This document shows positions 37,568-49,057 of a stretch of 55,140 nucleotides of DNA, piece by piece. Source of the stretch: Candidatus Oceanisphaera merdipullorum. Its GTDB lineage: Bacteria > Pseudomonadota > Gammaproteobacteria > Enterobacterales > Aeromonadaceae. The stretch is taken from positions 1-55,140 of the forward strand of contig JAHLFI010000033.1 of the NCBI GenBank assembly GCA_018883865.1, given 5' to 3'. The notes under the pieces were generated by a model that saw nothing but the letters and a program-made list of their open reading frames with translations, had not been told where the DNA came from and searched no databases. The stretch's first letter is position 1. Each line of letters begins with the position of its first letter. The position numbers and the translations under genes were made by a program.

Positions 37568-39409
37568 TTACACCTTATCTACTCGTTGTCCGGCCAGGGC
37601 TCGACGAATGGACGCATCCATACGACGGGCGGCAAAGTCAGCCGTTTGTTGGTCTGTTTGTTCGATGGCCAGTTTGATGGCCGCGAGATCGTCACCATGA
37701 GCAGTTTGCTGCAAGCTGGCAACACTGGCCAGGATTAAGGCAAGTTCGGACTCGCTTAGTAAGGCCGCATCATTGGCCAGCGCACTGTTGATATTCTCAA
37801 TGACGCGCGCCGCTTCGACTTTTTGCTCGGCCAGCATACGCGCGGCTATGTCATCTTTAGCATGTTCAAACGAAGCGGTCAGCATCTGAGTGATGTCGGC
37901 CTCGGCTAAGCCATAAGAAGGTTTAACTTCAATGGCCGCCTGTGCGCCTGAGGATTTCTCCATGGCACTCACCGATAACAAACCGTCTGCGTCTACCTGA
38001 AAGGTCACTAAAATATGTGCCGCACCGGCCGCCATCGGTGGAATACCCGTCAAATTAAAGCGCGCCAAAGAGCGGCAGTCCGCCACTAGTTCGCGCTCGC
38101 CTTGCAGCACATGGATAGCCATAGCGGTTTGGCCATCTTTAAAGGTGGTAAATTCTTGGGCGCGCGCCACCGGTATAGTGGTGTTGCGCGGGATCACTTT
38201 TTCCACCAAACCGCCCATGGTCTCTAGGCCTAAAGAGAGCGGGATCACATCTAACAACAGCATATCGCTGTCCGGCTTGTTACCGATCAGCACATCAGCC
38301 TGAATGGCCGCACCTATGGCGACGACTTTATCTGGATCCAGACTGGTTAAAGGCTCGGTGGCAAAAAACTCGGCTACGCGCGAGCGTACTAATGGCACGC
38401 GGGTTGAGCCCCCTACCATCACCACTTCTTGCACCTCAGCGGCCATCACGCCCGCATCTTTTAATGCACGACGACAAGCCTTCAGGGTTTTATTTACCCA
38501 AGGTAAAATTAGCGCGTCAAACTCATCGCGGCTTAAGCTGCCCTGCCAACCTTGCCAGCTTACTTGCACAGAATCGTTATCGGTCAGGCTTTGCTTAGCG
38601 CTGCAGGCCACATCCAGCAGATTACGCTGTTGACTGGGGTTAAGAGCGGTAAGCTTGGCGTGCTGCTGGATCCAATCTGCCACCATATGATCAAAGTCAT
38701 CGCCGCCCAGAGCGGAATCGCCACCTGTGGCCAACACTTCAAAGACACCGCGATGCAATCTCAAAATAGAGATATCAAAGGTGCCGCCGCCCAAGTCAAA
38801 CACGGCAATCACGCCCTCTTGGCCTGAGTCTAAGCCATAGGCGATAGCGGCGGCGGTCGGCTCGTTAAGCAGCCGCAATACATTTAAGCCCGCTAATTGC
38901 GCCGCATCTTTGGTGCCTTGGCGCTGGGCATCATCAAAGTAGGCGGGCACGGTAATCACGGCACCTTGCACCGGATTGCCAAGGCTTGCCTCGGCACGCG
39001 CAGCCAACACTTTGAGGATTTCGGCCGACACCTGCACCGGATTAACCGGCCCTTGCGGGGTGTCTAGGCTGATAAGGCCTTTATCATTATCATTAAACAC
39101 ATAAGGTAAACGCTGGCGCGGAATATCGGCCAAGGCTTTGCCCAGTAAGCGTTTAACAGAGGAAATCGTATATTGAGGGTCTTGATCGGCTTCATGCTTG
39201 GCGTCAAACCCCACACGCAGCGTTTGAGTACCGTAATGCACCACTGAGGGCAGCAAATCACGACCTAGTTCGTCGTTCAGGGTTTCGGGCACACCGCTGC
39301 GCACCACGGCCACTAACGAATTTGTGGTACCCAGATCGATACCCACTGCCCACTTGTGTTCATGCGGAGCCGCGCTTTGGCCCGGCTCAGAAATTTGTAG
39401 TAATGCCAT
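37568..39409 (-). CDS. hscA: Fe-S assembly chaperone HscA (Hsp70)
   Basis: A specialised Hsp70 that helps transfer the cluster from IscU. The ATPase domain ([43 protein letters not shown]) and the substrate domain follow the family order; 613 residues against 616 in E. coli. Its docking motif LPPVK is present on IscU in the same operon. Follows hscB by five bases. Confidence 0.96.
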   Translation of the reverse strand: MALLQISEPGQSAAPHEHKWAVGIDLGTTNSLVAVVRSGVPETLNDELGRDLLPSVVHYGTQTLRVGFDAKHEADQDPQYTISSVKRLLGKALADIPRQRLPYVFNDNDKGLISLDTPQGPVNPVQVSAEILKVLAARAEASLGNPVQGAVITVPAYFDDAQRQGTKDAAQLAGLNVLRLLNEPTAAAIAYGLDSGQEGVIAVFDLGGGTFDISILRLHRGVFEVLATGGDSALGGDDFDHMVADWIQQHAKLTALNPSQQRNLLDVACSAKQSLTDNDSVQVSWQGWQGSLSRDEFDALILPWVNKTLKACRRALKDAGVMAAEVQEVVMVGGSTRVPLVRSRVAEFFATEPLTSLDPDKVVAIGAAIQADVLIGNKPDSDMLLLDVIPLSLGLETMGGLVEKVIPRNTTIPVARAQEFTTFKDGQTAMAIHVLQGERELVADCRSLARFNLTGIPPMAAGAAHILVTFQVDADGLLSVSAMEKSSGAQAAIEVKPSYGLAEADITQMLTASFEHAKDDIAARMLAEQKVEAARVIENINSALANDAALLSESELALILASVASLQQTAHGDDLAAIKLAIEQTDQQTADFAARRMDASIRRALAGQRVDKV

Positions 39410-39414
39410 TAGGG

Positions 39415-39933
39415 TTAGAAGTCCTGCTGTGCATCTTCCAAACGTTCGAGTTCGGCATGCAGCTTAGTCATGAATTTAAGTTTACGTACCGTATCGGCGG
39501 CAAGGTTCCAGTCGGCAGCCGACAATTGCTGCGCAAGCTCGGCATAATAATCGCTGGTGGCCTGCTGCAACTCTTGCTCAAAAGACTGCATGGCAGAAAA
39601 TATGTCATCCGCCTGCGGCAATTCTTCGAGCTGCTCACGCCATTCCATCTGCTGCATTAAAAACCGCGAGTCTTTTAACGTTTGCTGTTCCGCATTAAGT
39701 GCCACGCCCTGCAAAGACAACAAGTACTCTGCACGATTAAGCGGGTGTTTCAGCTTGGTATAAGCATCGTTAATAAAGGCAGCGGTTTGTACTGCCAGCA
39801 GACGCTCGCGTTCGGGATGAGCGGCAAATTTATCGGGGTGAAACTGCATTTGCAGCCCCCGATACGCCTCGGATAACAGCTGGCTGTCTAGCTCAAACTG
39901 TGGGTTCAAGCCAAACAGTTCAAAGTAATTCAT
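39415..39933 (-). CDS. hscB: J-domain co-chaperone HscB
   Basis: Delivers IscU to HscA and stimulates its ATPase. J domain with HPD at 32-34 ([14 protein letters not shown]), then the C-terminal three-helix IscU-binding domain. ATG 39933 (MNYFELFGL) gives 172 residues (171 in E. coli) and has AGGG about six bases ahead; the frame is open to 39978 but those residues are not expected. Between iscA and hscA. Confidence 0.95.
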   Translation of the reverse strand: MNYFELFGLNPQFELDSQLLSEAYRGLQMQFHPDKFAAHPERERLLAVQTAAFINDAYTKLKHPLNRAEYLLSLQGVALNAEQQTLKDSRFLMQQMEWREQLEELPQADDIFSAMQSFEQELQQATSDYYAELAQQLSAADWNLAADTVRKLKFMTKLHAELERLEDAQQDF

Positions 39934-40002
39934 GCCTTGCCCTATTTTATCTAGGGCCATACTACTCAGTGCCGTCATACCGAATCCTATTATGCCAAGC
40001 GC

Positions 40003-40326
40003 TTAAACGTTAAAGCTTTCGCCGCAACCACATTCGCCATTGGTATTAGGGTTGTTGAACTTAAAGCCCTCATTCAACCCTTCTTTGGCGAAGTCGAGTT
40101 CGGTACCGTCCAGATACACCAAGCTTTTGCTATCGACGATCACCTTAACCTCGCCATGCTCAAACACTTGATCGCCTTCAGCCAGTTCATCGACAAATTC
40201 CAGCACATAGGCCAGACCCGAGCAGCCCGAGGTTTTCACCCCTAAGCGCAAGCCTAAGCCTTTGCCTCTGTTGGTCAAGAAAGTCTGCACGCGGTGTGCT
40301 GCGGCATCGGTAATGGTGATCGCCAT
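40003..40326 (-). CDS. iscA: A-type Fe-S carrier IscA
   Basis: Carries clusters or iron to apoproteins. The three invariant cysteines are C35 ([11 protein letters not shown]) and C99, C101 ([10 protein letters not shown]), numbered exactly as in E. coli IscA. 107 residues. Follows iscU by 11 bp. Confidence 0.97.
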   Translation of the reverse strand: MAITITDAAAHRVQTFLTNRGKGLGLRLGVKTSGCSGLAYVLEFVDELAEGDQVFEHGEVKVIVDSKSLVYLDGTELDFAKEGLNEGFKFNNPNTNGECGCGESFNV

Positions 40327-40337
40327 GGTGTCTCCGT

Positions 40338-40724
40338 TTACGCTAAGTTTTTCTTCTTCTTATAATCTTCGATAGCGGCCTTAATCGCATCCTCTGCCAA
40401 AATTGAGCAGTGAATTTTTACTGGCGGCAAGGCCAACTCTTCGGCGATATCGGTATTTTTAATGCTGCCTGCTTCTTCTAAGCTTTTACCTTTCACCCAT
40501 TCGGTGATTAAGGAGCTTGAGGCAATCGCCGAGCCGCAACCGTAGGTTTTGAACTTGGCGTCTTCAATAATACCTTGGTCGTTAATCTTAAGCTGCAGCT
40601 TCATTACGTCGCCACAAGCTGGTGCACCTACCATGCCAGTGGCTATGGTGGGGTCATTTTTATCAAAACCGCCGACGTTACGGGGGTTTTCATAGTGATC
40701 TATTACTTTTTCGCTGTAAGCCAT
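40338..40724 (-). CDS. iscU: Fe-S cluster scaffold IscU
   Basis: The scaffold on which IscS-derived sulfur and iron form [2Fe-2S] clusters. C37, C63 and C106 with D39 and H105 are all present. LPPVK (99-103) is the HscA recognition site. ATG 40724 has GAGG nine bases upstream and gives the standard 128 residues; an in-frame start at 40742 is less likely. Confidence 0.97.
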   Translation of the reverse strand: MAYSEKVIDHYENPRNVGGFDKNDPTIATGMVGAPACGDVMKLQLKINDQGIIEDAKFKTYGCGSAIASSSLITEWVKGKSLEEAGSIKNTDIAEELALPPVKIHCSILAEDAIKAAIEDYKKKKNLA

Positions 40725-40782
40725 GATCCAATCCTCACTCAATGCTTAATGGTTTAGACACCAATTATTTAGGTTTAACGCC

Positions 40783-41997
40783 TTAGTGGTGTGCCCATTC
40801 AACCTGATCCAAATCTATGCCGTCTTTAAACATTTCCCACAATGGAGACATGTCACGCAGGCGGCCGATGGCTTCGTTCACCAGTGTAATCGCGTAGTCA
40901 ATCTGCTCTTCGGTGGTGAAACGGCCGATGCTGAAACGAATCGAGCTGTGTGCTAACTCATCATTTAACCCTAAAGCACGCAATACATACGAGGGCTCTA
41001 GGCTGGCTGAAGTACAAGCAGATCCAGATGACACGGCTAAGTCTTTCAAGGCCATGATCAGTGACTCACCTTCCACATAAGCGAAGCTGATGTTCAAAAT
41101 GCCTGGCACTCGGCGCTCAAGATCACCGTTTACATACACTTCTTCAATATCTTTGAGGCCGTTATACAAGCGCTGGCGTAAAGCCAAGATACGCTCGCCT
41201 TCGCTGTGCATCTCTTCTTTAGCGATGCGCATCGCTTCGCCCATACCCACGATTTGGTGAGTCGGCAAAGTACCAGAGCGCATACCACGTTCATGGCCGC
41301 CACCGTGCATTTGTGCTTCTAAGCGCACGCGCGGTTTACGAGACACATAGAGGGCGCCTATGCCTTTAGGGCCATAAGATTTGTGACCGGATATCGACAA
41401 TAAGTCGATATTCATGTCTTTTACGTCGACATCAATTTTAGCAACGCTCTGTGCCGCATCAACGTGGAACATGATCTTGCGGCTGCGGCATAAGGCACCA
41501 ATGGCCTTAACGTCTTGGATGACGCCGGTTTCGTTATTCACGTGCATGATACTCACCAAAATGGTGTCGTCACGCATGGCGTTTTCAATTTGTTCTAGCG
41601 TAAACAGACCACTGGATTGAGGCTCTAAATAGGTCACCTCATAGCCTTCGCGCTCTAATTGACGGCAAGGATCCAGTACAGCCTTATGCTCGGTTTTAGA
41701 GGTAATAATGTGCTTACCTTTTTTACCGTAGAAGTTGGCAATGCCTTTGATGGCCAAGTTATCAGACTCGGTGGCACCAGAGGTAAAGACGATCTCGCGC
41801 GGGTCTGCATTGATCAAGTCGGCTATTTGGTTACGCGCGATATCAACACGCTCTTCTGCCTGCCAACCGAAACGGTGGGAGCGAGAAGCTGGGTTACCAA
41901 AAATGCCATCAGGGGTAAGGCATTGCATCATCTGTTCGGCAACGCGTGGATCTACCGGGCAGGTAGCCGCATAGTCGAGGTAAATGGGCAGTTTCAT
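40783..41997 (-). CDS. iscS: cysteine desulfurase IscS
   Basis: A PLP enzyme that takes sulfur from cysteine for Fe-S clusters, thiolated tRNA and other cofactors. PLP lysine K206 ([12 protein letters not shown]) and persulfide C328 ([13 protein letters not shown]) match E. coli numbering. ATG 41997 gives 404 residues, the usual length, with GGAGA about six bases ahead; the ATG at 42009 overlaps that site. Second gene of the operon, about 80 bp after iscR. Confidence 0.97.
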   Translation of the reverse strand: MKLPIYLDYAATCPVDPRVAEQMMQCLTPDGIFGNPASRSHRFGWQAEERVDIARNQIADLINADPREIVFTSGATESDNLAIKGIANFYGKKGKHIITSKTEHKAVLDPCRQLEREGYEVTYLEPQSSGLFTLEQIENAMRDDTILVSIMHVNNETGVIQDVKAIGALCRSRKIMFHVDAAQSVAKIDVDVKDMNIDLLSISGHKSYGPKGIGALYVSRKPRVRLEAQMHGGGHERGMRSGTLPTHQIVGMGEAMRIAKEEMHSEGERILALRQRLYNGLKDIEEVYVNGDLERRVPGILNISFAYVEGESLIMALKDLAVSSGSACTSASLEPSYVLRALGLNDELAHSSIRFSIGRFTTEEQIDYAITLVNEAIGRLRDMSPLWEMFKDGIDLDQVEWAHH

Positions 41998-42079
41998 TTT
42001 ATTCTCCATTACGACGCTGCTTGGTTGGCAGTCTTGTCACGACATTTAACACTAAAAATTAGGCTCAATTGCTGCTTGC

Positions 42080-42538
42080 TTAGTCCAGAGTCAACAGACT
42101 TAAGCTGCTATCTTGCTGCTCAGGCACACGCCGTCTCGATTGCTGGTTAACCAGCTCGGCGAGGCTAATACCTTCTAAAAAATCACTGATACGGTCGCTT
42201 AGCGCACACCATAAGGTATGAGTAAGACATTGACTGCCATTATGACAATCGCCCTTACCTTGGCATTTAGTGGCGTCTACCGACTCATCGACTGCGGTAA
42301 TAATGGCGCCTACAGAAATGTCCGCTTGAGACTGGCCCAGCAAATAACCGCCGCCAGGACCGCGCACGCTACTGACTAAGCCATGCTTGCGCAAGCGCGC
42401 AAATAATTGCTCAAGGTACGACAGAGAAATACCCTGACGCTCAGAGATATGGGCCAGTGATACGGGGCCCGCATCACAGTGCAAGGCTACATCCAACATG
42501 GCTGTTACTGCATAACGCCCTTTTGATGTTAGTCTCAT
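42080..42538 (-). CDS. iscR: Fe-S responsive regulator IscR
   Basis: An Rrf2-family repressor that senses cluster supply and shuts down the isc operon when it carries [2Fe-2S]. Winged-helix N-terminus ([20 protein letters not shown] ... [26 protein letters not shown]). Cluster ligands C92, C98, C104 and H107 are identical in position to E. coli. 152 residues (162 in E. coli). First gene of the operon; a near-perfect IscR site lies 38-62 bp upstream. Confidence 0.97.
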   Translation of the reverse strand: MRLTSKGRYAVTAMLDVALHCDAGPVSLAHISERQGISLSYLEQLFARLRKHGLVSSVRGPGGGYLLGQSQADISVGAIITAVDESVDATKCQGKGDCHNGSQCLTHTLWCALSDRISDFLEGISLAELVNQQSRRRVPEQQDSSLSLLTLD

Positions 42539-42575
42539 CTAATTTCACCCTAGCTACACATGCGGTCAGATTGCC

Positions 42576-42600
42576 ATACCTGAGTATTTCAGTCAAGTAT
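42576..42600 (-). promoter_or_regulatory. type 1 IscR binding site and -35 of the isc promoter
   Basis: The 25-bp segment fits the published E. coli type 1 consensus (ATASYYGACTRWWWYAGTCRRSTAT) at 24 of 25 positions on the minus strand; the one mismatch is a C for G in the right half-site. It contains TTGACT (a -35 match) and starts 38 bp before the iscR ATG, so bound IscR would block RNA polymerase. Confidence 0.9.
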
Positions 42601-42617
42601 TAGCCCGACTAAAACAC

Positions 42618-43352
42618 TCAACTATTATTATCGGACGAGCGGCCATTTTTCTGTATGGAAGTGAGAATGCCGCGCAAGATATTAAGCTCCTGCTCTTCGG
42701 GGCGAGCGCGGTTAAACAAGCGGCGTAACTTAGTCATCACCTGCCCAGGATGGGGTTTAATGATGAAGCCGGTTTCGAGCAGGGTCTGCTCTAAATGCTG
42801 GTAGAAGCGCTCCAGATCCGCCGACAATGGATAACCAGCCTCAGGCTCAGCATTGGCTTGTTCTGCCGCCAACCACGCCATACGTACTTCATAGCTTAAG
42901 GTCTGCACGGCCATGGCCAAGTTTAAGGAGCTGTAATCAGGATTGGCAGGAATAGCCACGTGAAACTGACACAGATGCAGTTCATCGTTACTTAACCCCG
43001 TGCGTTCACGGCCAAAGACCAAAGCCACCTTATGCTGTGGCGCTTCGCGCAGTACTTTCTCGCCGGCTTCGCGTGCGTCCAGCATAGGCCAAGATAAAGT
43101 GCGCGAGCGGGCACTGGTGCCAATGACCAGACCACAATCTGCGACGGCTTCTGCCAGCGTGCCCACGATGCGGGCATTTTCCAGCACGTCATGAGCGCCC
43201 GCCGACAGCGCGATAGCTTGCTCGTCGATAGTACCGACGGGATCAACCAACCATAACTCGGTGAGGCCCATGGTTTTCATGGCGCGGGCGGCAGAGCCGA
43301 TATTTCCAGTGTGTGAGGTATTAACCAACACGATGCGTATTTGCTCAAGCAT
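42618..43352 (-). CDS. trmJ: tRNA (cytidine/uridine-2'-O)-methyltransferase TrmJ
   Basis: A SPOUT-class enzyme that methylates the ribose at position 32 of the tRNA anticodon loop. [55 protein letters not shown] and [17 protein letters not shown] are the family blocks. ATG 43352 (MLEQIRIV) gives 244 residues (246 in E. coli); the frame is open to 43493, but a promoter at 43388-43415 lies inside that stretch, ruling the longer reading out. It has a weak ribosome site. Placed just upstream of iscR as in E. coli; suhB, its usual neighbour, is not here. Confidence 0.94.
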   Translation of the reverse strand: MLEQIRIVLVNTSHTGNIGSAARAMKTMGLTELWLVDPVGTIDEQAIALSAGAHDVLENARIVGTLAEAVADCGLVIGTSARSRTLSWPMLDAREAGEKVLREAPQHKVALVFGRERTGLSNDELHLCQFHVAIPANPDYSSLNLAMAVQTLSYEVRMAWLAAEQANAEPEAGYPLSADLERFYQHLEQTLLETGFIIKPHPGQVMTKLRRLFNRARPEEQELNILRGILTSIQKNGRSSDNNS

Positions 43353-43387
43353 AGCTAGCAAGGGTCCAAGGGTGCTTAAGGGAAAGG

Positions 43388-43415
43388 ATTCTAGCACAGT
43401 CATAGCTCGCTGTAA
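43388..43415 (-). promoter_or_regulatory. predicted sigma-70 promoter of trmJ
   Basis: On the minus strand: TTACAG (43415-43410), 16-base spacer, TGTGC then TAGAAT (43393-43388). The -10 is close to consensus with an extended TGn-like element. It would give a leader of about 30 bases to trmJ. Confidence 0.45.
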
Positions 43416-43469
43416 GCGTCTAGCCGCCCAAGGCATATCAAGAAGGAGAGCAAGAACAAAAAAGCACAA

Positions 43470-43503
43470 TAAAAAAGCCAAGTGCGATAACACACTTGGC
43501 TCT
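43470..43503 (-). terminator. intrinsic terminator after nlpI
   Basis: AGCCAAGTG (43476-43484) pairs with CACTTGGCT (43493-43501) around eight bases; on the minus strand a T-run follows. It lies about 35 bp past the nlpI stop. Confidence 0.9.
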
Positions 43504-43535
43504 GATGAGTTCAGTAATATGCTGGGGACTCTGGC

Positions 43536-44411
43536 TTAGCGAGTAGGATTAGCGGCTTCTGCTGCTAAGTCTAATTCCAACAACGAATATCTGTGCTCAA
43601 CAAAATCATAGACGTTGGTGGCGATGGCCAGCTTAAAATAGACTTCAGCTTGCTGTTGATCGCCGTTATGCTGCGCTCGCTTGGCAAGATAAAAGTAAGT
43701 TTCGCATAAGCGCTCCGCTAACTCTTGATTATCCGCGCTTTCGTCACTGATGCGATTGAGTAACTGCTCTTCATCCACAGTACCCAAATAGACATTCACT
43801 ATGTCCCACGCCCAATCGCCATTACCATATTGCAGTTGGAACGTTTTCAAAGACTGGAGCGCCGACTTAGCATCTATTTTTTGCAACGCCAAATACCAAA
43901 GCAAGACGCGATACGGATCGGTCGGATCTTCATCGAGAAACACCTTCAAGTCCACTGCCGCTAATTCTGGTCGGCCACCGTAATACAAGGCTATGCCCCG
44001 GTTTAGGTTGGCATAAGCATAATCGGGAGCCAGCTCCAGCGCCGAGTCAAAAGACTCATAGGCTTCATCAAATTCCTGATTTTGCGTTAAATAAACACCA
44101 TTGAGATTATAGGCATCGGCAAAGTCAGGTCGTTCGCGAAGCGCGCGGTTAAAGTCGAGACGCGCCATAGCGCGCAAACCTACACGATCGAAGATGACGC
44201 CGCGCTGAAAAAACAATTCAGCACGCTGCTGTGGCGTTAAGCCTGGCGAGTTTAACATTTGCCCCAAACGGGCAATTCCCAGCTCACTTTCGTATGAGAC
44301 CTGCATTGGTATGGGCAGCACCAAGGTCGATTTAACGACTTGTGGCGCACTGCAGCCCAGCAAGAAGCAACTTAGCAATACTAAAGGGCCGAGCATTAAT
44401 CTGTGGTTCAA
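43536..44411 (-). CDS. nlpI: lipoprotein NlpI (TPR)
   Basis: An outer-membrane lipoprotein that acts as adaptor for peptidoglycan endopeptidases and the protease Prc. Signal peptide with lipobox LLGC (Cys 20), then TPR repeats (ELFFQRGVIFDRVGLRAMARLDFNRAL; DAYNLNGVYLTQNQEFDEAYESFDSALEL; YAYANLNRGIALYYGG). 291 residues (294 in E. coli). The start is TTG 44411, which has GGAG five bases before; ATG 44396 lacks a ribosome site but would still leave a working signal peptide. Not next to pnp here, unlike E. coli; single-gene unit. Confidence 0.93.
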   Translation of the reverse strand: MNHRLMLGPLVLLSCFLLGCSAPQVVKSTLVLPIPMQVSYESELGIARLGQMLNSPGLTPQQRAELFFQRGVIFDRVGLRAMARLDFNRALRERPDFADAYNLNGVYLTQNQEFDEAYESFDSALELAPDYAYANLNRGIALYYGGRPELAAVDLKVFLDEDPTDPYRVLLWYLALQKIDAKSALQSLKTFQLQYGNGDWAWDIVNVYLGTVDEEQLLNRISDESADNQELAERLCETYFYLAKRAQHNGDQQQAEVYFKLAIATNVYDFVEHRYSLLELDLAAEAANPTR

Positions 44412-44489
44412 GACGGCTCCGAACTTGTCTCATTATGAACTCATGTTATGCAGCTCAATGACGTTTGTCATGTAGCAAATGCATTTCAC

Positions 44490-44515
44490 AATAAAAAGGG
44501 CCCCTGTGGGCCCTT
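44490..44515 (-). terminator. intrinsic terminator of the queA-secF operon
   Basis: AAGGGCCC (44496-44503) pairs with GGGCCCTT (44508-44515), loop CTGT; on the minus strand a T-run follows. It lies just past the secF stop. Confidence 0.9.
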
Positions 44516-44526
44516 CAGTAAAACGC

Positions 44527-45471
44527 TTATGGCAGCGGATCCTGATCTGCCCCTTCCTTTTCAATCTGAGGTGGGAGCATGTGCTCACGTTTCACACCCA
44601 ACATCATAGCCCAAGCACTGGCTATATAGATAGAAGAGTAAGTACCAAAGCCTATCCCTATCAATAATGCCGTCGCAAAACCTTGGATCAGCACACCGCC
44701 TTTGAGTAACAAGGCCAACACCACCACTAACGTAGTGGCAGAAGTGATCAAGGTACGGCTCAAGGTGTCGGTAATGGCTTCGTTAAATATCTGTACTGTA
44801 CTGACGTCGCGCACGCGGCGAAAGCTTTCGCGCACTCGGTCAAACACCACTATGGTATCGTTTAACGAATAACCTATTACCGTCAACAAGGCTGCCACTA
44901 TGGTTAAATCAACTTCAATTTGCAGCCAAGAGAAAATACCAAGCGTAATAATCACGTCGTGCATCAATGCCACCACGGCACCGGAAGCTAAACGCCATTC
45001 AAAACGCAGACCTACGTAAACCAAAATACAAAGTAACGCCGCCAAGATGGCTAAGCCACCCTGCTCGGCTAACTCTTTACCAATGGCGGGGCCCACAAAT
45101 TCAAGGCGCGTCATTTCGGCAGGGTTATTGGCTTGTTGCACGGCAGCTAAAACGCTATCGCCTTGTTGCTGTACATCCACGTCCGCTTGCGGTGCTAAAC
45201 GAATCAACACATCGCGGCTGGTCCCAAAGTTTTGCACCGTGGCACCATTTAAGCCCGCTTGCTCTAAGTGCTGACGCACATCATCTAACTCGACCGACTG
45301 CGCATACTCCACTTCGATGACGGTACCGCCAGTGAAGTCTAACCCCCAGTTCAGCCCTTTAGTAAACAAAGAGACAAAACACAGGATGATCAACACCAAA
45401 GACACGGCACAGGCCGGCTTGGCCTGGGTCATGAAACGGATAGGCTCTCGGGTTCTGAGGATCTCAAACAT
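44527..45471 (-). CDS. secF: protein-export membrane protein SecF
   Basis: With SecD it forms the proton-driven subunit that pulls exported proteins through SecYEG. Six membrane segments are visible with a periplasmic loop after the first; LGLDFTGGT near the N-terminus (here GLNWGLDFTGGTVIEVEY) and GYSLNDTIVVFDRVRE are family blocks. 314 residues (323 in E. coli). Starts 12 bp after secD. Confidence 0.96.
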   Translation of the reverse strand: MFEILRTREPIRFMTQAKPACAVSLVLIILCFVSLFTKGLNWGLDFTGGTVIEVEYAQSVELDDVRQHLEQAGLNGATVQNFGTSRDVLIRLAPQADVDVQQQGDSVLAAVQQANNPAEMTRLEFVGPAIGKELAEQGGLAILAALLCILVYVGLRFEWRLASGAVVALMHDVIITLGIFSWLQIEVDLTIVAALLTVIGYSLNDTIVVFDRVRESFRRVRDVSTVQIFNEAITDTLSRTLITSATTLVVVLALLLKGGVLIQGFATALLIGIGFGTYSSIYIASAWAMMLGVKREHMLPPQIEKEGADQDPLP

Positions 45472-45483
45472 ACTATTACTTCC

Positions 45484-47337
45484 TCATATCGACAATTTGC
45501 TGAGACGTTTGCCGCCCCAGAGCAAGTTTATGATGGCTCTTGTGCCGACAATAGCGGTAAACATGGAAGCCAAAATACCTATGATCAAAGTAATGGCGAA
45601 GCCTTTAATGGGGCCCGTCCCTACCGCAAATAAGATAATCGCGGTGATCAAAGTGGTAATATTGGAGTCGGCAATGGTGCTGAATGCCTTGTCGTAACCC
45701 ACGTGTATGGCTTGCTGCACGCCGCGGCCGTCTCTGAGTTCTTCTCGAATACGCTCAAAAATCAGCACGTTAGCATCCACCGACATGCCCATGGTCAGTA
45801 CGATACCGGCGATGCCGGGCAGCGTCATAGTGGCGCCAGGGATCATCGACATCACGCCTATGATGATCACTATGTTCGCCAATAAAGCCACATTGGCGAC
45901 CATGCCACACTTACGATAATAAACCCCCATAAACACCACCACGGCCAACATACCGAACAGCATGGCCATAATACCGTTTTCGATATTTTGCTTCCCTAGG
46001 CTTGGGCCTATGGTGCGCTCTTCAACAATTTGAATGGGGGCAATCAAGGCACCCGCACGCAGCAGTAAGGACAGATTCTGCGCTTCCGCCATGGTATCTA
46101 TGCCGGTAATGCGAAAACTACGCCCTAAACGCGATTGGATGGTGGCTATGTTAATCACTTCTTGCTGTTTGTAGAGCTGGCTTGAGCCATCCTCATTTTT
46201 CTTATCGCCAGTTTTATATTCGGTAAATACCGTCGCCATAGCGCGACCCACATTATCCTTAGTAAAATCGGCCATGCGGCTGCCACCGGGCGCGTCCAAG
46301 CTGATATTCACTTGCGGACGGCTAAACTCATCCATACTCGCACTCGAGTCGACGATATGCTCACCGGTCAAGATCACCCGCTTTTGCAGCACCACGGCGC
46401 GGCCATTACGATCGCGCATTAATTCGCTGTTGGCCGGCACTCGGCCAGCATCCGCTGCAGCTAAGTCGGCTTGTTCATCAATTACACGAAACTCCAAGGT
46501 GGCGGTGGCGCCCAAAATTTCTTTAGCGCGCGCCGTATCTTGAATACCGGGCAATTGCACTACGATACGATCCGCACCTTGGCGTTGTACCAACGGCTCG
46601 GCCACACCTAGCTCGTTCACTCGGTTACGAATAATGGTGATATTTTGCTGCAGCGCATATTCTTTTACTTCTTTTAAGCGCTGCTCGCTCATCACAGCAA
46701 ACAAACCAAAATTCTCGCCGCTGTCACGATCAGAGAACACTAAATCTGGATAGCGACTACGCAAATAACTTAAGCCTTGATCTCGTGTCTCAGCATCACG
46801 AAACACCACTAAGGTGCCGTCGTCTTTGTTTAATACGCCAGAATAGCGCAGACGCTTCTCCCGTAAGTCGGTACGGAAGTCTTGAATTCGTTGTTCTTGG
46901 ACGCGATTAATTGCCTCGTCCATGTCCACTTCCATCAGAAAGTACACACCACCACGTAAGTCCAAACCTAATTTAAGCGGACCCGCACCTATGGCTTGTA
47001 ACCAATGGGGCGTGGCTGGCGCTAGATTGAGGGCCGTGATGTATTTATCACCCAACAGCTCGGCAGTTAACTCTTTGCCTTTTAACTGATCGTCGGTGTC
47101 GCGAAAACGCACCAACAACTGATTATCTTCCAATACGGCACTTTTAATCTCTATACCCGCGTCTTTTAAGCGCTGTTCCGTCTTAACCAGTATAGCGTTC
47201 GTGACTTCAGTACCGCGGGTGCCAGATATCTGTAATGCTGGGTCTTCGCCAAATAAGTTCGGTGCTGCATATAGAAAACTGATGGCGACCACGAAGATCA
47301 CCATCAAGTATTTCCACAGCGGATATCGATTTAACAC
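45484..47337 (-). CDS. secD: protein-export membrane protein SecD
   Basis: The larger half of SecDF. N-terminal membrane segment ([25 protein letters not shown]), large periplasmic domain with [20 protein letters not shown], and five C-terminal segments including [18 protein letters not shown], where the conserved Asp is needed for proton use. 617 residues (615 in E. coli). Between yajC and secF in the conserved operon. Confidence 0.97.
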   Translation of the reverse strand: MLNRYPLWKYLMVIFVVAISFLYAAPNLFGEDPALQISGTRGTEVTNAILVKTEQRLKDAGIEIKSAVLEDNQLLVRFRDTDDQLKGKELTAELLGDKYITALNLAPATPHWLQAIGAGPLKLGLDLRGGVYFLMEVDMDEAINRVQEQRIQDFRTDLREKRLRYSGVLNKDDGTLVVFRDAETRDQGLSYLRSRYPDLVFSDRDSGENFGLFAVMSEQRLKEVKEYALQQNITIIRNRVNELGVAEPLVQRQGADRIVVQLPGIQDTARAKEILGATATLEFRVIDEQADLAAADAGRVPANSELMRDRNGRAVVLQKRVILTGEHIVDSSASMDEFSRPQVNISLDAPGGSRMADFTKDNVGRAMATVFTEYKTGDKKNEDGSSQLYKQQEVINIATIQSRLGRSFRITGIDTMAEAQNLSLLLRAGALIAPIQIVEERTIGPSLGKQNIENGIMAMLFGMLAVVVFMGVYYRKCGMVANVALLANIVIIIGVMSMIPGATMTLPGIAGIVLTMGMSVDANVLIFERIREELRDGRGVQQAIHVGYDKAFSTIADSNITTLITAIILFAVGTGPIKGFAITLIIGILASMFTAIVGTRAIINLLWGGKRLSKLSI

Positions 47338-47356
47338 GCTGTGCTCCTTTAAGGCC

Positions 47357-47686
47357 TTACAGAGACTGAATAGAACCTTTAGGCAGGACGGCAGTAATAA
47401 AGTCCTTCTTAATGGTTACTTGGCTTTGCTCGCTCAAACTCAGCAACACATAATCGCTGTCGTCGGTAATTTTAGCGATTTTTCCTACCAAGCCACCGTT
47501 GGTCAGCACTTCATCGCCTTTGCTCAAGGACGACATCAAGTTCTTATGTTCTTTAACGCGCTTAGATTGAGGGCGGAAAATCATAAAGTAAAAAATCAAA
47601 CCAAATACGGCCAGCATGATGATCATGCTCATGCCGCCATCGGCACCAGCACCACCTTGAGCGTAAGCGTTAGAGATAAAATTCAT
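47357..47686 (-). CDS. yajC: Sec translocon accessory protein YajC
   Basis: A small inner-membrane partner of SecDF. One membrane segment (about residues 19-37, [19 protein letters not shown]), then [33 protein letters not shown] start at ATG 47686, with GAGGA nine bases ahead, giving 109 residues; the ATG at 47695 abuts the same GAGGA and cannot use it. Upstream is an AT-rich 16-bp tandem repeat. Confidence 0.95.
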   Translation of the reverse strand: MNFISNAYAQGGAGADGGMSMIIMLAVFGLIFYFMIFRPQSKRVKEHKNLMSSLSKGDEVLTNGGLVGKIAKITDDSDYVLLSLSEQSQVTIKKDFITAVLPKGSIQSL

Positions 47687-47701
47687 TAGTTCCATTCCTC
47701 A

Positions 47702-47749
47702 TTGATGATTAAACGAAAAAATAATTAAAAGATAAAATAATTAAACGAT
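47702..47749. repeat. AT-rich 16-bp tandem repeat upstream of yajC
   Basis: Three contiguous 16-mers: 47718-47733 and 47734-47749 agree at 15 of 16 positions, and 47702-47717 agrees at 11 of 16 with the latter. The core word is AATTAAA(A/C)GAT. It begins a few bases upstream of the yajC ribosome site. Confidence 0.7.
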
Positions 47750-47761
47750 AAATCCCTAGCA

Positions 47762-47802
47762 GCCAGTTACAAAGCAGGGTTAAGTACCTGTTCGTAACTG
47801 GC
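47762..47802. other. branched hairpin between tgt and yajC
   Basis: GCCAGTTAC (47762-47770) pairs perfectly with GTAACTGGC (47794-47802), and CAGG/CCTG (47775-47778, 47787-47790) can pair inside the loop. It lies 22 bp past the tgt stop. There is no T-run, so it is more likely an mRNA stability or processing element than a terminator. Confidence 0.55.
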
Positions 47803-47823
47803 AAAAACTGTTCAATTACGCCG

Positions 47824-49005
<1,182 letters not shown>

Positions 49006-49027
49006 TTATTTTCGGGATAAGGGATTA

Positions 49028-49057
49028 AGCAATAGGGATTGGCTAATCCCTATTGCT
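49028..49057. promoter_or_regulatory. perfect 13-bp hairpin over the queA stop codon
   Basis: AGCAATAGGGATT (49028-49040) and AATCCCTATTGCT (49045-49057) are exact complements around a four-base loop. The queA stop TAG (49045-49043) falls at the loop. No T-run follows on either strand. The GGGATTA/GGGATAA words are also repeated just to the left (49014-49027). Confidence 0.7.

Noticed and set aside
43353-43493. N-terminal extension of trmJ
   Set aside because: The segment has a promoter-like element and does not align with TrmJ, whose N-terminus matches [10 protein letters not shown] at 43352.
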